Shown: one piece after another, positions 41,318-50,681 of the stretch | Layout: each line of letters opens with the position of its first letter | Numbering within the stretch: position 1 is the stretch's first letter | Position numbers and translations under genes: made by a program | Source of the DNA: Maribacter sp. MJ134 | GTDB lineage: Bacteria > Bacteroidota > Bacteroidia > Flavobacteriales > Flavobacteriaceae | DNA length: 64,000 nt | NCBI RefSeq assembly: GCF_003970695.1 | Contig: NZ_CP034570.1 | Location: 744,001-808,000 of the forward strand | Direction of reading: 5' to 3' | Notes under the pieces: model-generated | What the model was told of the DNA's origin: nothing | The model's input: the letters and a program-made list of their open reading frames with translations, nothing else | Databases searched by the model: none

Positions 41318-42535
41318 CTATACCAATTTTCTTTCCAATAGCGCCATATAGAAGCCGTCAAAACCACTCTTGGAGGCATAGATTTTCTTATCATTTATTA
41401 GGGAAAAGTCGTTTCCTTCATCACTCGATAAAAAGGATTTTACCTGGTCTAAATTTTCTTGTGGCAAAATGGAACATGTAGCATAGACCATTTTTCCTCC
41501 GGGCTTTAAGATTTTACTGTAGCTCCTAAGGATTTCTTGTTGTGTCTTGGTGATTTTATCCAAGAATTCTGGCTGCATTTTCCATTTGGTATCCGGATTT
41601 CTTCGGATTACGCCCAAACCGGTACAAGGCGCATCAATCAATACGCGATCAGCACTACCATATAGTTTTTTGAACACTTTGGTGGAATCGATTTCCCTAG
41701 GTTCTATATTATGCGCACCGTTTCTCCTTGCTCTTCTTTTCAGTTCCTTTAGTTTGCTACCGTAGATATCCATTGCAATCAACTGACCCTTGTTTTCCAT
41801 TAAGGCCGCTAAGTGAAGCGATTTACCTCCGGCACCCGCACAAGTATCTACGACACGTTGCCCCGGTTTTACATCCAACATAGCCGACACCAATTGCGAG
41901 GAAGCATCTTGAACTTCAAAAAAGCCGTTTTTAAAACTCTGAGTAACGAAAACATTAGCTCGCTCGGGTAAACGCAGAGCCGAGGCGTATCCTTTGATAG
42001 GTTCGGTGACAATACCTTCATCGAGTAAGGCTTTGCGAAGTTTTTCTTTAGTCGTTTTGAGGGTGTTGGTACGCAGAATTACTTCTGCCGGCTCGTTAAG
42101 TTTCGCAATTTCGGCGGTCCAGAGCTTTTCTCCGAGCGATTTCTCGCAAAGTTCATCAATCCAATCCGGCACTGCTTCCCGATATTTCCTAATTTTAGAA
42201 AGTTCGTCGAACTTCCCTTTAATTCGTCTTTCGGGAGTGGGTTCAATCTGCTTCCAGTCCGGTAGTTTAATTCCCTTAAGAACCGCCCAAACCGCCCACA
42301 TACGAAACAGGTCCGGCCTACTAAAGGGTGCTTTGGTCGCTGCGATTTCAGTATACAGTCGCTTGTAACGTACCATTTCATAGGTGGTTTCAGCAATAAA
42401 ACCCCTGTCTCTAGAACCCCAGCGTTTATCATACTTCAACACTTTTTGAACCACCTTGTCCGCATATTCGTTTTCATTGAATATTAAGTTCAAGGCATCG
42501 ATAACAGCAAATACTAGATTTCTATGGAGTTTCAT
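41318..42535 (-). CDS. RsmB/NOP family RNA m5C methyltransferase
   Basis: SAM-dependent RNA cytosine-5 methyltransferase, 405 aa. The N-terminal NusB-like/RNA-binding part is residues 1-190. The Rossmann core has motif I VDTCAGAGGKSLHLA (about 228-242), IAMDIYGSKL, and the two catalytic cysteines in LIDAPCTGLGVIRRNPD and MVYATCSILPQEN. The length and lack of a full NusB domain are typical of Bacteroidota RsmB-like proteins, whose rRNA target (C967-like position) is assumed from the family. Its promoter lies in the 70-bp divergent gap, with -7 box TACCTTTG at 42554-42561. Confidence 0.9.
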   Translation of the reverse strand: MKLHRNLVFAVIDALNLIFNENEYADKVVQKVLKYDKRWGSRDRGFIAETTYEMVRYKRLYTEIAATKAPFSRPDLFRMWAVWAVLKGIKLPDWKQIEPTPERRIKGKFDELSKIRKYREAVPDWIDELCEKSLGEKLWTAEIAKLNEPAEVILRTNTLKTTKEKLRKALLDEGIVTEPIKGYASALRLPERANVFVTQSFKNGFFEVQDASSQLVSAMLDVKPGQRVVDTCAGAGGKSLHLAALMENKGQLIAMDIYGSKLKELKRRARRNGAHNIEPREIDSTKVFKKLYGSADRVLIDAPCTGLGVIRRNPDTKWKMQPEFLDKITKTQQEILRSYSKILKPGGKMVYATCSILPQENLDQVKSFLSSDEGNDFSLINDKKIYASKSGFDGFYMALLERKLV

Positions 42536-42553
42536 CTCGGAAATTTAAGGTTG

Positions 42554-42561
42554 CAAAGGTA
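42554..42561 (-). promoter_or_regulatory. -7 box of the RsmB-like gene
   Basis: TACCTTTG on the minus strand fits TAnnTTTG, 19 bp before the start codon. It overlaps the -33 side of the divergent promoter at 42562-42591, so the two genes may compete for polymerase. Confidence 0.5.
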
Positions 42562-42591
42562 TTGTTTTAGAAGCGATTCCATTTATTTTTG
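42562..42591 (+). promoter_or_regulatory. Promoter of the Asp-box lipoprotein gene
   Basis: TTG at 42562-42564, a 19-base spacer and TATTTTTG at 42584-42591: a perfect Bacteroidota housekeeping promoter, with a short leader to the ATG at 42606. Confidence 0.75.
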
Positions 42592-42605
42592 AAAAAAATT
42601 ATATC

Positions 42606-43640
42606 ATGCGGTATGCTCTTATTCTACTAATTCTCTTTTCAATAATCTCTTGTTCTGAAAGTAAGAATCAAAAGAATTTTACTTCTGTGAAGATTGAGAG
42701 CGTATTCGAAGATTCCTTAAGTATACGAGCTATTGAAATAATGGGAAATAGTTTGGCCTTTGCGGCCAACAAAGGTACGTTTGGCACGTTGGAGTTAAAT
42801 ACGGGAACGGTCAGGACCAATATTGAGAAGTACCATACGTATATTCCAGAATTTAGGTCGGTCGCATTTAATGCTACCGATTTTTTTATGCTCTCGGTCG
42901 GAAATCCGGCATTGTTATACAAGACCGGAGAAGATGGTAAGATGGATTTGGTCTACAAAGAAGAAGGTGAAGGCGTTTTCTACGATGCGATGACTTTTTG
43001 GAACAACCGCGAAGGCATAGCTATAGGTGATAGTGTAAACGGATGCTTGTCCATCATTATCACAAGAGACGGTGGACATCATTGGATGAAAATCCCATGT
43101 TCCGAACTACCGGCGGGAATTAAAGGAGAAGGTGCCTTTGCAGCCAGCAATACCAATATTAAAACAATTGGAGACAAAGCTTGGATAGCTACTACAAGCG
43201 GACGTATTCTTTTTTCTCCTGATAAAGGAAAAACCTGGAAATCCTTTCAAACACCTATTATAAATGAGGGCGATGCGGAAGGTATTTATTCAATTGATTT
43301 CTGGGATGAGAATTTAGGCATTGCCATAGGCGGTGATTATACGAAACCAGAGGTGAGTACGGCCAATAAGGCCATCACAAAAGATGGTGGAAAAACTTGG
43401 AAACTCCTGGCGGATGGACAACATCCTGAATACAAAAGTTGTATTCGTTTTGTTCCCGGTAGTAAAGGTCAAGAAATAGTAACACTTGGTTTTACCGGTA
43501 TTTCGTATTCTAGTGATATAGGTTCAACTTGGAAAAAGTTGTCTGATGCACCGTTTTACACCATTCGCTTTCAGAACGATTCTGTTGCCTATGCGGCTGG
43601 TAAAAACAGCATTGCTAAATTGACTTTTAAAAGAGATTAA
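42606..43640 (+). CDS. Lipoprotein with YCF48/sialidase-like Asp-box propeller
   Basis: A 344-residue lipoprotein (signal MRYALILLILFSIISC). The mature part has at least four Asp boxes of the form x-D-x-G-x-x-W: TRDGGHHW, SPDKGKTW, TKDGGKTW and SSDIGSTW. This marks a beta-propeller of the Ycf48/BNR type. Bacterial members are often annotated 'oxidoreductase', but no redox motif is visible. Ycf48 itself helps assemble photosystem II, and here a scaffolding or glycan-binding role outside the cytoplasm is only a guess. It has a strong promoter of its own and converges with the ECF operon 36 bp further on, without an obvious terminator in between. Confidence 0.87.
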   Translation: MRYALILLILFSIISCSESKNQKNFTSVKIESVFEDSLSIRAIEIMGNSLAFAANKGTFGTLELNTGTVRTNIEKYHTYIPEFRSVAFNATDFFMLSVGNPALLYKTGEDGKMDLVYKEEGEGVFYDAMTFWNNREGIAIGDSVNGCLSIIITRDGGHHWMKIPCSELPAGIKGEGAFAASNTNIKTIGDKAWIATTSGRILFSPDKGKTWKSFQTPIINEGDAEGIYSIDFWDENLGIAIGGDYTKPEVSTANKAITKDGGKTWKLLADGQHPEYKSCIRFVPGSKGQEIVTLGFTGISYSSDIGSTWKKLSDAPFYTIRFQNDSVAYAAGKNSIAKLTFKRD

Positions 43641-43676
43641 TTAAGCGACCAGCTTTTAAAACAGGGAGTTATAAAT

Positions 43677-44129
43677 TTACCTAGGACCGCCGCCACCGCC
43701 TTTATTGTGCCGGTATTGCTTGATGAGCTGTCGCTTAAATTCTTCCTCCGAACGCAGCAACAACAAGGTTTTTTTAGCTGAAATAACTTTGCTTATGTCC
43801 TTTAGGAAAGACTTGTCCAGTTCTTCTTCTTCCTCCTCAAAACTCAAATATTGTGTAAGCAGATTGGCTGCTTCTTTTTCCGTAAGATTAGCTGCATCCC
43901 TAATTTTACTCCGTATCTGGGTGCGTTCTTTTTTGCGCAGTGCATCTCTTTTATTTTCGTAGTCATTATAAACAGGCCAGAATTGCTGCGCTTCTTTAGC
44001 GCTCAACTCCAAACGTTCCGTTAAAAAGGCCACTTTTAAAGATTTTATTTTATCACGTCTCTCCTTGCTCTGGGCAAAAGAGCAGGTTATGGAGAATACC
44101 AGTAGTATTAATAATAAGTTATTCCTCAT
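43677..44129 (-). CDS. Periplasmic LTxxQ/Spy-like 'sensor of ECF-type sigma factor'
   Basis: A 150-residue exported helical protein (signal peptide 1-19, ending SFAQ). It is rich in charged heptads (KVAFLTERLELSAKEAQQFWPVYNDYENKRDALRKKE), of the kind found in Spy/CpxP-like proteins and annotated in Flavobacteria as sensor of ECF sigma factor. It ends in a Lys/Gly tail with five consecutive Gly. It is the third gene of an ECF sigma operon and overlaps the preceding membrane gene by 11 bp. A role as envelope-stress chaperone and sensor is inferred from Spy/CpxP. It might bind misfolded envelope protein and release the membrane partner. Confidence 0.82.
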   Translation of the reverse strand: MRNNLLLILLVFSITCSFAQSKERRDKIKSLKVAFLTERLELSAKEAQQFWPVYNDYENKRDALRKKERTQIRSKIRDAANLTEKEAANLLTQYLSFEEEEEELDKSFLKDISKVISAKKTLLLLRSEEEFKRQLIKQYRHNKGGGGGPR

Positions 44130-44631
44130 CTTCTAAATTTAAATCATCAAAATCATCAATATTTTCATCCAAGTAATCTACAATATGCGCTTCATTTAAC
44201 TGCGTATTTAAAAAATCACTTATCTCCATTCCGTCAACAGGTATTTCCTCGGCTATTTCGTAGGAAGTGAGTCCAAAGTCGTTGTTTTCAAAATAAGAAT
44301 CTATCTCGGAATTTGCCAAATCATCCCAAGAGGCTTGTTGTTCCGTATTCCAATTTAAACCTAACACCAAAAGAAATAGCGCAGCTACGGACGCAACAGC
44401 CATATAGTATTTTTTGAAAGGATGTAGCTGAACTACTTTCGTTTCTTTTACGTTTAATTTTTGCCGAATATTCGAATGCAAGTTTTCAAAATAACCATCG
44501 GGTAGGGCAAAGCCATCCTCTTTTGGTAGCTTTGGCGCTTCATGGCCTACAGCATCCTTAAGTGATTCCGACAACTTTTCAAAATAGCCGTCGGGAGTTT
44601 TAAAAGGATTATATTTATTGAATTCGTTCAT
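44119..44631 (-). CDS. Single-span membrane protein, putative anti-sigma partner
   Basis: A 170-residue protein with one membrane helix (YYMAVASVAALFLLVLGLNW, about residues 70-89). Two short repeats precede it, FKTPDGYFEKLSESL and FALPDGYFENLHSNI, each with the PDGYFE word. The C-terminal part is strongly acidic (YLDENIDDFDDLNLEDEE). It lies between the ECF sigma gene and the Spy-like gene. Its topology, a small cytosolic part plus one span, is that of many Bacteroidota anti-sigma-like proteins, though no zinc HxxxCxxC motif is present. An anti-sigma role is inferred from location. Confidence 0.7.
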   Translation of the reverse strand: MNEFNKYNPFKTPDGYFEKLSESLKDAVGHEAPKLPKEDGFALPDGYFENLHSNIRQKLNVKETKVVQLHPFKKYYMAVASVAALFLLVLGLNWNTEQQASWDDLANSEIDSYFENNDFGLTSYEIAEEIPVDGMEISDFLNTQLNEAHIVDYLDENIDDFDDLNLEDEE

Positions 44632-44760
44632 CTTTATTGTTTGACTGTCAATCTTTTAAAAGGTTTAATCTTCACTCGCTAATCCAGATTTAAAATGAGC
44701 TAAAGCTTGCGGCTAAATCAATAGTAATTTTCTTCGTTGTGCTCATGGCTTGCTCCAAGG

Positions 44761-45300
44761 TTATTTCTTTAAATGTACCTTAATTTTTTTCACCGCTAAA
44801 TGATAGGATGCTTTTAGTCCGCCAACCGAAGTGTCCAATATTTCCGAGATTTCCTCGTATTTCAATTCTTCAAAATACTTCATGTTAAAGACTAATTTTT
44901 GCTTTTCTGGCAAGGTAGCAATAGCTTTTTGTAGCTGAAGCTGAATGGCATCTCCTTCAAAATAGACATCGGCCGCTAAACTTTCCACCAATCGGTCCTG
45001 ATATGCTCCATCGTTCAAGCCTAACTTTCTTGATTTCTGCTTTAGAAAACTTAAGGATTCGTTCGTTGCAATACGATACATCCACGAAAACAGCTTACTG
45101 TCTCCTTTAAACCCATCAATATTGCGGTACACTTTTATGAACGTGTTTTGCAATACATCATCTGCATCATCATGATTCAGTACAATTCTACGAATATGCC
45201 AATACAGTCGTTCCTTATACGTGTTTACTAACACCTCAAAGGCCTTTTCTTGAGTCGCTTTATGCTGTAATTCGTTAACTAAAGTTTCTTCTGCAATCAA
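44761..45300 (-). CDS. ECF RNA polymerase sigma factor
   Basis: Sigma-70 of the extracytoplasmic function class, 179 aa. Region 2 (residues about 20-90) shows YKERLYWHIRRIVLNHDDADDVLQNTFIKVYRN and the -10-binding helix GDSKLFSWMYRIATNESLSFL. Region 4 (about 115-175) has LPEKQKLVFNMKYFEELKYEEISEILDTSVGGLKASYHLAVKKI, with the recognition helix at the end. The start is TTG (45298-45300): no ATG lies between the upstream in-frame stop and region 2. It heads an operon with a single-span protein and a Spy-like protein. The 212 bp upstream (45301-45512) shows no TAnnTTTG box, so a self-recognised promoter is plausible. Confidence 0.93.
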   Translation of the reverse strand: MIAEETLVNELQHKATQEKAFEVLVNTYKERLYWHIRRIVLNHDDADDVLQNTFIKVYRNIDGFKGDSKLFSWMYRIATNESLSFLKQKSRKLGLNDGAYQDRLVESLAADVYFEGDAIQLQLQKAIATLPEKQKLVFNMKYFEELKYEEISEILDTSVGGLKASYHLAVKKIKVHLKK

Positions 45301-45512
45301 AAGAGCGCTTATTTCTTATTTGGACTACTAAATTGATAATTAGTTTAATTTCATTTGTTTCTTTTTTGGCAAAAAGGTCTATTTACGGAGCAATAACGTC
45401 GGAAAATGATATTAGGGAAAGCCCTGAAGCCTTAACAAGCTCAACATTAATTGCTACACAAGCGTCAGAAAGTTATAAATCTCGATTATCAAGTAAGCTG
45501 TAATAAAATGGG

Positions 45513-47339
45513 TTATGCGTCAAGGGATTGCATGGTGACCAACTTTTTATAGGTACCGTTCTTTTCTATGAGTTCTAGGTGTGTACCTTGCTCTACGATT
45601 TCTCCTTTCTGAAGTACTACTATATTGTCCGCATTCTGAATGGTAGATAAGCGATGGGCGATTACAATGGAGGTACGGTTCTTCATCATTTTTTCTAACG
45701 CATCCTGTACCAATCGTTCACTTTCTGTATCCAAGGCTGAGGTGGCCTCATCCAAAATCATGATCGGCGGATTCTTTAAGACCGCCCGTGCTATGGATAA
45801 ACGCTGTTTTTGACCACCGCTTAGTTTATTACCGCTATCGCCAATATTGGTGTCGTAACCCTTTGGCAGGTCCATGATAAAATCATGGGCATTGGCAATT
45901 TTAGCGGCCTCCTGTATTTCCTCTAAAGAGGCGCCCTCTTTTCCCAGACCAATATTGTTCTGAACGGAATCATTGAATAGAATGGAGTCTTGGGTAACCA
46001 AACCCAATAAACCTCGAAGCGATTTTTTTGAAAGGTCTTTTATATTGATGCCATCAATTTTGATGGTACCCTCGTTTACATCATAAAACCGTGTTACCAG
46101 ATTGGCAATAGTACTTTTACCACTACCGGACTGCCCAACCAATGCCACCGTACCTCCCTTAGGAACATTTAGGCTAAAATCCTTTAGTACATAATCGGCC
46201 TCGTATTTAAAGGAAATGTTTTCTAGAGTGATATTGTTGTCAAAGGCTGTTTTCTCAATTGCATTATCAATTTCAGCAATAGGATTATTGGTCTCTAATA
46301 TTTCCAGCACCCGTTCTGCCGCAGCGTTTCCTTTTTTTACGCCGTAAGACGCTTTACTAATGGCTTTGGCAGGTGTAAGGATATTATAGGCCAAGCCCAT
46401 GTAGGCGATAAAAGAGGCGGGGTCTAGTGTTTCATCGACCAAAACCATTTTTCCGCCGAACCATAATAACACCCCTATGACTAAAATACCTAAAAACTCA
46501 CCTGTAGGAGAAGCAAGGTTTTGACGATTTAGAAGGGTATTGCTGAAATTAAAAAAACGTTGAGTAGAGGCACTGAAAGTTTGGTAAAAACGGGATTCGG
46601 AATTAAATGCCTTTATAACTCGCAGTCCACTCAGTGTTTCTTCTATGACCGATAAAAATTCGCCTTGCTCTCTTTGAACATCATCAGATTTCTTTTTCAG
46701 GGATTTTCCTATTCTAGATATTATCATCCCGGCAAGAGGTATGAAAATAAATACGAATAGCGTTAGTTTTCCACTGATTCCGAACATAATAAGAATGGTG
46801 AACAAGATGGTCAACGGTTCACGTACTATAAGTTCTAGAATAGAGAGGAATGAATGCTGAATTTCCAATACATCAGAAGATATTCTAGCGATAACGTCAC
46901 CTTTTCGTTTTTCTGAATAATAAGAAATAGGGAGTTCGGTTATTTTTTGATACATGCTATTCCTGATGTCTTTGAGTACACCATTCCTTAAAAAGGTGAT
47001 AAAATACATAGCCAAGTAATTGAAAAGATTTTTCAGTAGAAAGAGGACTAAGATTAATCCAATAACCAGTATAAGTGCTTTCATTTTGTCTTCTCCTGCA
47101 TATTGCGTAACATGGTAACCCAAATAGTCTATAAAATAGTCTTTAGCGTTACTGATACCTTCAAAAACAGGAAGTTCAGTGACTGGCTCCGTTTGCTCAA
47201 ACAGCACATTAAGCATTGGAATCAATGCTGCAAACGAAAGTGCACTGAACAGCGCATAAAGGATATTAAAGAAAATATTTAGATAGCCATAACGGCTGTA
47301 GGGTTTCGCAAAGCGAAGAATCTTCTTGAAATAATCCAT
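45513..47339 (-). CDS. MsbA-like ABC transporter, fused permease/ATPase
   Basis: Half-transporter of 608 residues that dimerises in the inner membrane. Six spans lie in residues 15-320. The nucleotide-binding domain has Walker A VGQSGSGKST (about 393-402), Q-loop VTQDSILF, signature LSGGQKQRLS, Walker B MILDEATSALD and the switch His in IAHRLST. The closest well-known relatives are MsbA and other lipid or drug exporters. With a phosphosugar mutase and a polyprenyl-type glycosyltransferase upstream, lipid or glycolipid export is a fair inference. Its ATG overlaps the mutase stop by one base (TAATG), so the two are translationally coupled. Confidence 0.92.
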   Translation of the reverse strand: MDYFKKILRFAKPYSRYGYLNIFFNILYALFSALSFAALIPMLNVLFEQTEPVTELPVFEGISNAKDYFIDYLGYHVTQYAGEDKMKALILVIGLILVLFLLKNLFNYLAMYFITFLRNGVLKDIRNSMYQKITELPISYYSEKRKGDVIARISSDVLEIQHSFLSILELIVREPLTILFTILIMFGISGKLTLFVFIFIPLAGMIISRIGKSLKKKSDDVQREQGEFLSVIEETLSGLRVIKAFNSESRFYQTFSASTQRFFNFSNTLLNRQNLASPTGEFLGILVIGVLLWFGGKMVLVDETLDPASFIAYMGLAYNILTPAKAISKASYGVKKGNAAAERVLEILETNNPIAEIDNAIEKTAFDNNITLENISFKYEADYVLKDFSLNVPKGGTVALVGQSGSGKSTIANLVTRFYDVNEGTIKIDGINIKDLSKKSLRGLLGLVTQDSILFNDSVQNNIGLGKEGASLEEIQEAAKIANAHDFIMDLPKGYDTNIGDSGNKLSGGQKQRLSIARAVLKNPPIMILDEATSALDTESERLVQDALEKMMKNRTSIVIAHRLSTIQNADNIVVLQKGEIVEQGTHLELIEKNGTYKKLVTMQSLDA

Positions 47340-49048
47340 TAACTCAATTTAAGCTCGCTTAAAATGCGCGCTATTTTTGCATCTAGCGTAGCGGCTACAG
47401 CCTTGTAATTTGCTGCCGTATCCAATTTTGTATTGGTACTAATGTAGAATTTCACCTTGGGTTCCGTACCACTTGGTCTTGCTGCAACACGAGTACCATC
47501 TTCGGTTTCATAAATCAAAACATTGGATTTTGGAATATTTATAGCTTTTTCTTCTCCGGTAAGGACATTCTTGGCAGTAGAAGTATTGTAATCCTCTATC
47601 CACTTTACCTTAGAACCCGCAACGGAGCTTACAGGATTTTCCTTAAAGTCTTTTAGCATCTGCTTAATTTCTTCCGCGCCACTAATGCCCTTTTTAGTTA
47701 TAGAAACCAAGTGTTCTTTGTAAAAACCGTAGTCAACATAGCAATCTATTAAATCCTTGTAGAAAGAACTGCCATTTGCTTTTGCCTCAGCCGCAATTTC
47801 GCAAGCGAGTAGGGTAGAAGTCACGGCATCTTTATCGCGGACAAAGTCGCCCACCATGTACCCGAAACTTTCCTCACCACCACCAATAAAATTGGATTCG
47901 GGAAAGTCTTTTATCATTTTTCCAATCCATTTGAATCCGGTCAAAGCAGTTTTGAATTCCACACCATAGGCTTTTGCCATCGTCTCCATCATAGGCGTAG
48001 AAACAATGGTGGTAGCAATAAATTCGTTCCCTTTAAAACCTTGTTCTTTTCTTTTTTCCAATAGGAATTTAGTCATCAGCACCATAGCTTGGTTTCCGTT
48101 GACAATTTCCATTTCCCCGTCTAGATTTCTAACGGCAATACCCAACCGGTCACTATCCGGGTCGGTACCTACAACCATATCCGCACCAATTTCTTCCGCT
48201 TTTTTAACGGCCATGGACAAGGCTTCCGATTCTTCTGGGTTTGGTGATTTTACCGTTGGGAAGTTTCCGTCTGGTTTAGCCTGTTCTTCTATGATGGTCA
48301 CATTTTTGTAGCCCGCACGTTTCAGAACTTCCGGTATGGCGGTGATTGAAGTTCCGTGCAGGGAAGTAAAAACTATTTTGAAATCATCCTTTCCAGCAGC
48401 ATTGAAATTCCCGTTTGCTACGGATGCTTCAATAAAGGCCTCGTCTACCTCTTTATCAATTACTTCGATTAAACTATCGTTGGATTGAAACTTGATATCT
48501 TCTACGCTAAGGGAGTTGATCTCGGAAATAATTTCACCATCTTGTGGGGGTACAATTTGTCCGCCGTCTGTCCAGTATACTTTATAACCGTTATATTCCG
48601 GAGGGTTGTGAGAAGCTGTCAATACAATTCCCGCATGGCAATTTAAATGACGTACCGCAAAAGAAAGTTCCGGAGTGGTGCGCAGTTCCGAAAAGAGGTA
48701 TACTTTAATTCCGTTCGCGGAAAAGACTTCGGCCACGGTTCTAGCCAGTGTATCGCTGTTATGGCGACAATCAAAAGCAATAACCACTTTTATATCCTCG
48801 CCGGCATATGTTTTATTGAGGTAATTACTTAAACCCTGTGTACTCTTACCCAAGGTATATTTGTTGATTCTATTGGTACCAACGCCCATGACTCCGCGCA
48901 TACCGCCAGTTCCAAATTCCATGTTTTTATAAAACCTGTCCTTTAGCTCATCGGTGTCATTTTCAATTAAATGCTGAATTTCTTTTTTAATGGCTGGGTC
49001 AAAAAAATCGGTCATCCAGCTTTTGGCGGTATCAAGGAAGTTATCCAT
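47339..49048 (-). CDS. Phospho-sugar mutase (phosphoglucomutase/phosphomannomutase)
   Basis: Alpha-D-phosphohexomutase, 569 aa, converting sugar-6-phosphate and sugar-1-phosphate. The phosphoserine loop is VLTASHNPPEYNGYKVYW (serine near residue 147), the Mg site is VGTDPDSDRLGIAV, the sugar loop is FIGGGEESFGYMVGDFV, and the phosphate-binding C-terminal loop is VAARPSGTEPKVKFYI. Long members like this in Firmicutes (PgcA) act mainly on glucose. It supplies glucose-1-phosphate or mannose-1-phosphate for envelope glycans and for trehalose made by the otsAB product. Co-transcribed with the ABC exporter downstream. I leave the symbol blank as the sugar is unproven. Confidence 0.92.
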   Translation of the reverse strand: MDNFLDTAKSWMTDFFDPAIKKEIQHLIENDTDELKDRFYKNMEFGTGGMRGVMGVGTNRINKYTLGKSTQGLSNYLNKTYAGEDIKVVIAFDCRHNSDTLARTVAEVFSANGIKVYLFSELRTTPELSFAVRHLNCHAGIVLTASHNPPEYNGYKVYWTDGGQIVPPQDGEIISEINSLSVEDIKFQSNDSLIEVIDKEVDEAFIEASVANGNFNAAGKDDFKIVFTSLHGTSITAIPEVLKRAGYKNVTIIEEQAKPDGNFPTVKSPNPEESEALSMAVKKAEEIGADMVVGTDPDSDRLGIAVRNLDGEMEIVNGNQAMVLMTKFLLEKRKEQGFKGNEFIATTIVSTPMMETMAKAYGVEFKTALTGFKWIGKMIKDFPESNFIGGGEESFGYMVGDFVRDKDAVTSTLLACEIAAEAKANGSSFYKDLIDCYVDYGFYKEHLVSITKKGISGAEEIKQMLKDFKENPVSSVAGSKVKWIEDYNTSTAKNVLTGEEKAINIPKSNVLIYETEDGTRVAARPSGTEPKVKFYISTNTKLDTAANYKAVAATLDAKIARILSELKLS

Positions 49049-49104
49049 GTAATCTGTTTTTGTTTAGTATTTAAATTTACAAAGAAAATTATATTCAAGA
49101 AGCG

Positions 49105-50052
49105 CTATAGAGCTATCTTATCGGCAATGACATATCTTTTTTCCTCTCGCTTGGAGCGTATCATAATTTCGCCTAAAAATCCGGCTAAAAATAACTGGGT
49201 CCCCATAACCATTGATGTCAACGCAATATAGAATTGTGGTCTATCCGTAATCAACCTTCCAAAGGGATTTAGGAATAGTTTATCAATACCTAAATAAAGG
49301 GCAAAACCAAATCCAATAAGAAACATGACAACTCCCAAAGCACCGAACAAGTGCATGGGTCTTTTTCCGAATTTAGAAACGAACCAAATGGTTATCAAGT
49401 CCAGAAAACCGTTTATAAAACGATCCATACCAAATTTTGTTTTCCCGTATTTTCTTGATTGATGTTGTACTACTTTCTCTCCGATTTTAGAGAAACCGGC
49501 ATTTTTTGCCAAAACGGGGATGTAGCGGTGCATCTCCCCAGAAACTTCAATTGTTTTTATCACAGAACGGTCATAGGCTTTAAGACCGCAATTGAAGTCG
49601 TTCAATTTAACTCCGGAAGTACGGCGTGCGGCCCAATTAAAAAGTTTAGAAGGGAGGTTTTTAAAAATGATAGAGTCGTATCTTTTTTTCTTCCACCCGG
49701 ATATAAGGTCATACCCCTCTGAACTGATTAAACTGTAAAGGGCCGGAATTTCCTCTGGATTATCTTGAAGGTCCGCATCCATAGTGATGACCACATCACC
49801 TGTAGCAGCGTTAAAACCTGCATGTAATGCTTGTGATTTTCCGAAATTACGAAGGAAACGAATACCTTTTACATTCGTATTCTCCTTTGAAAGTTTAGAA
49901 ATGGTAGCCCAGGAAGCATCGGTACTACCATCGTCTACGAATATGATTTCGTATAAAAAATGATTGGATTGCATCACGGATACAATCCAATCATGAAGCT
50001 CTTTGAGCGATTCTTCTTCGTTTAATAAAGGAATTACAATAGATAGCTGCAT
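49105..50052 (-). CDS. Family 2 glycosyltransferase with two C-terminal membrane spans
   Basis: DPM1/GtrB-like enzyme (315 aa) that transfers a sugar from a nucleotide donor to a membrane lipid, probably undecaprenyl phosphate. The GT-A fold begins at residue 1 (LSIVIPLLNEEESL), with FVDDGSTDASW (about 39-49) and the metal-binding VITMDADLQDNPEEIP (about 89-104). Two hydrophobic helices lie at about 230-255 and 270-295 (LFGALGVVMFLIGFGFALYL), as in GtrB. It ends in a basic tail. It is 35 bp downstream of the DUF4199 gene and 57 bp upstream of the phosphosugar mutase, all on the same strand. That suggests one envelope-glycan operon. Confidence 0.92.
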   Translation of the reverse strand: MQLSIVIPLLNEEESLKELHDWIVSVMQSNHFLYEIIFVDDGSTDASWATISKLSKENTNVKGIRFLRNFGKSQALHAGFNAATGDVVITMDADLQDNPEEIPALYSLISSEGYDLISGWKKKRYDSIIFKNLPSKLFNWAARRTSGVKLNDFNCGLKAYDRSVIKTIEVSGEMHRYIPVLAKNAGFSKIGEKVVQHQSRKYGKTKFGMDRFINGFLDLITIWFVSKFGKRPMHLFGALGVVMFLIGFGFALYLGIDKLFLNPFGRLITDRPQFYIALTSMVMGTQLFLAGFLGEIMIRSKREEKRYVIADKIAL

Positions 50053-50087
50053 TGGTTGCTTCAGAAATTCCTATCAAAAGTACAAAC

Positions 50088-50612
50088 TTAGTCTAGATTT
50101 TCCTGTTTTTTTAGTACCAAGGCCGGAATTAAAGTCAAAATAAAACCAAAAAAGATGCTCCCCAATAGTCCGAAGGCGATTTGCATTACGGGCGTTTGAA
50201 ATTTCTTACCCATGGCCAATTGCTCATCTATCTGGGCAGGAGTTAGCGACGAACCCTCCAACATTTTGTTCTTCTGAAATTCCATAGCCTTATCCAACAT
50301 ATCTGGATCAATTACGTTAGCCATTAACTGGTTGAATATTACACCAATAATTCCCCCAATAAGACAAAGCCCAACTCCAACTTTTAGCGCTTGTCCAAAG
50401 GACATAAATCCATTATTCGCTTTTTTGAATTGTACCAGGGCAAGTATGATTACTCCTAAGGTTATCAGGAGACTTATAATGATAGTCATGAAATCTCCTT
50501 GGTAGTGCATATCCATAGAGTAGAGCATTAATCCAAAAATGACTCCAATACCACCAGATAGTAGACCGTAATTAAGTGCGTATTTTCCTGTTTTAGGTTG
50601 ATTTTCTTCCAT
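50088..50612 (-). CDS. DUF4199 membrane protein
   Basis: A 174-residue membrane protein with four hydrophobic spans (YGLLSGGIGVIFGLMLYSM; FMTIIISLLITLGVIILALV; VGVGLCLIGGIIGVIFNQL; IAFGLLGSIFFGFILTLIP) and the conserved word FKKANNGFMSFGQALKVG after span 2. DUF4199 genes in Bacteroidota nearly always stand directly before a GT2 glycosyltransferase, as here, but their function is unknown. A scaffold or flippase-helper role for the transferase is a guess. A minus-strand -7 box TAATTTTG (50682-50689) lies 70 bp upstream. Confidence 0.87.
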   Translation of the reverse strand: MEENQPKTGKYALNYGLLSGGIGVIFGLMLYSMDMHYQGDFMTIIISLLITLGVIILALVQFKKANNGFMSFGQALKVGVGLCLIGGIIGVIFNQLMANVIDPDMLDKAMEFQKNKMLEGSSLTPAQIDEQLAMGKKFQTPVMQIAFGLLGSIFFGFILTLIPALVLKKQENLD

Positions 50613-50681
50613 AATTGTGTTTATTTAAGGTTGATTTACGTAGTTGGTATGTTTTTCTGATAAAATGTTACGTTTAATGTA

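Noticed and set aside
44632..44760. Gap between the ECF sigma gene and the single-span protein gene searched for a small gene or RNA
   Set aside because: No frame with a start context and no stable hairpin; treated as an untranslated operon spacer.
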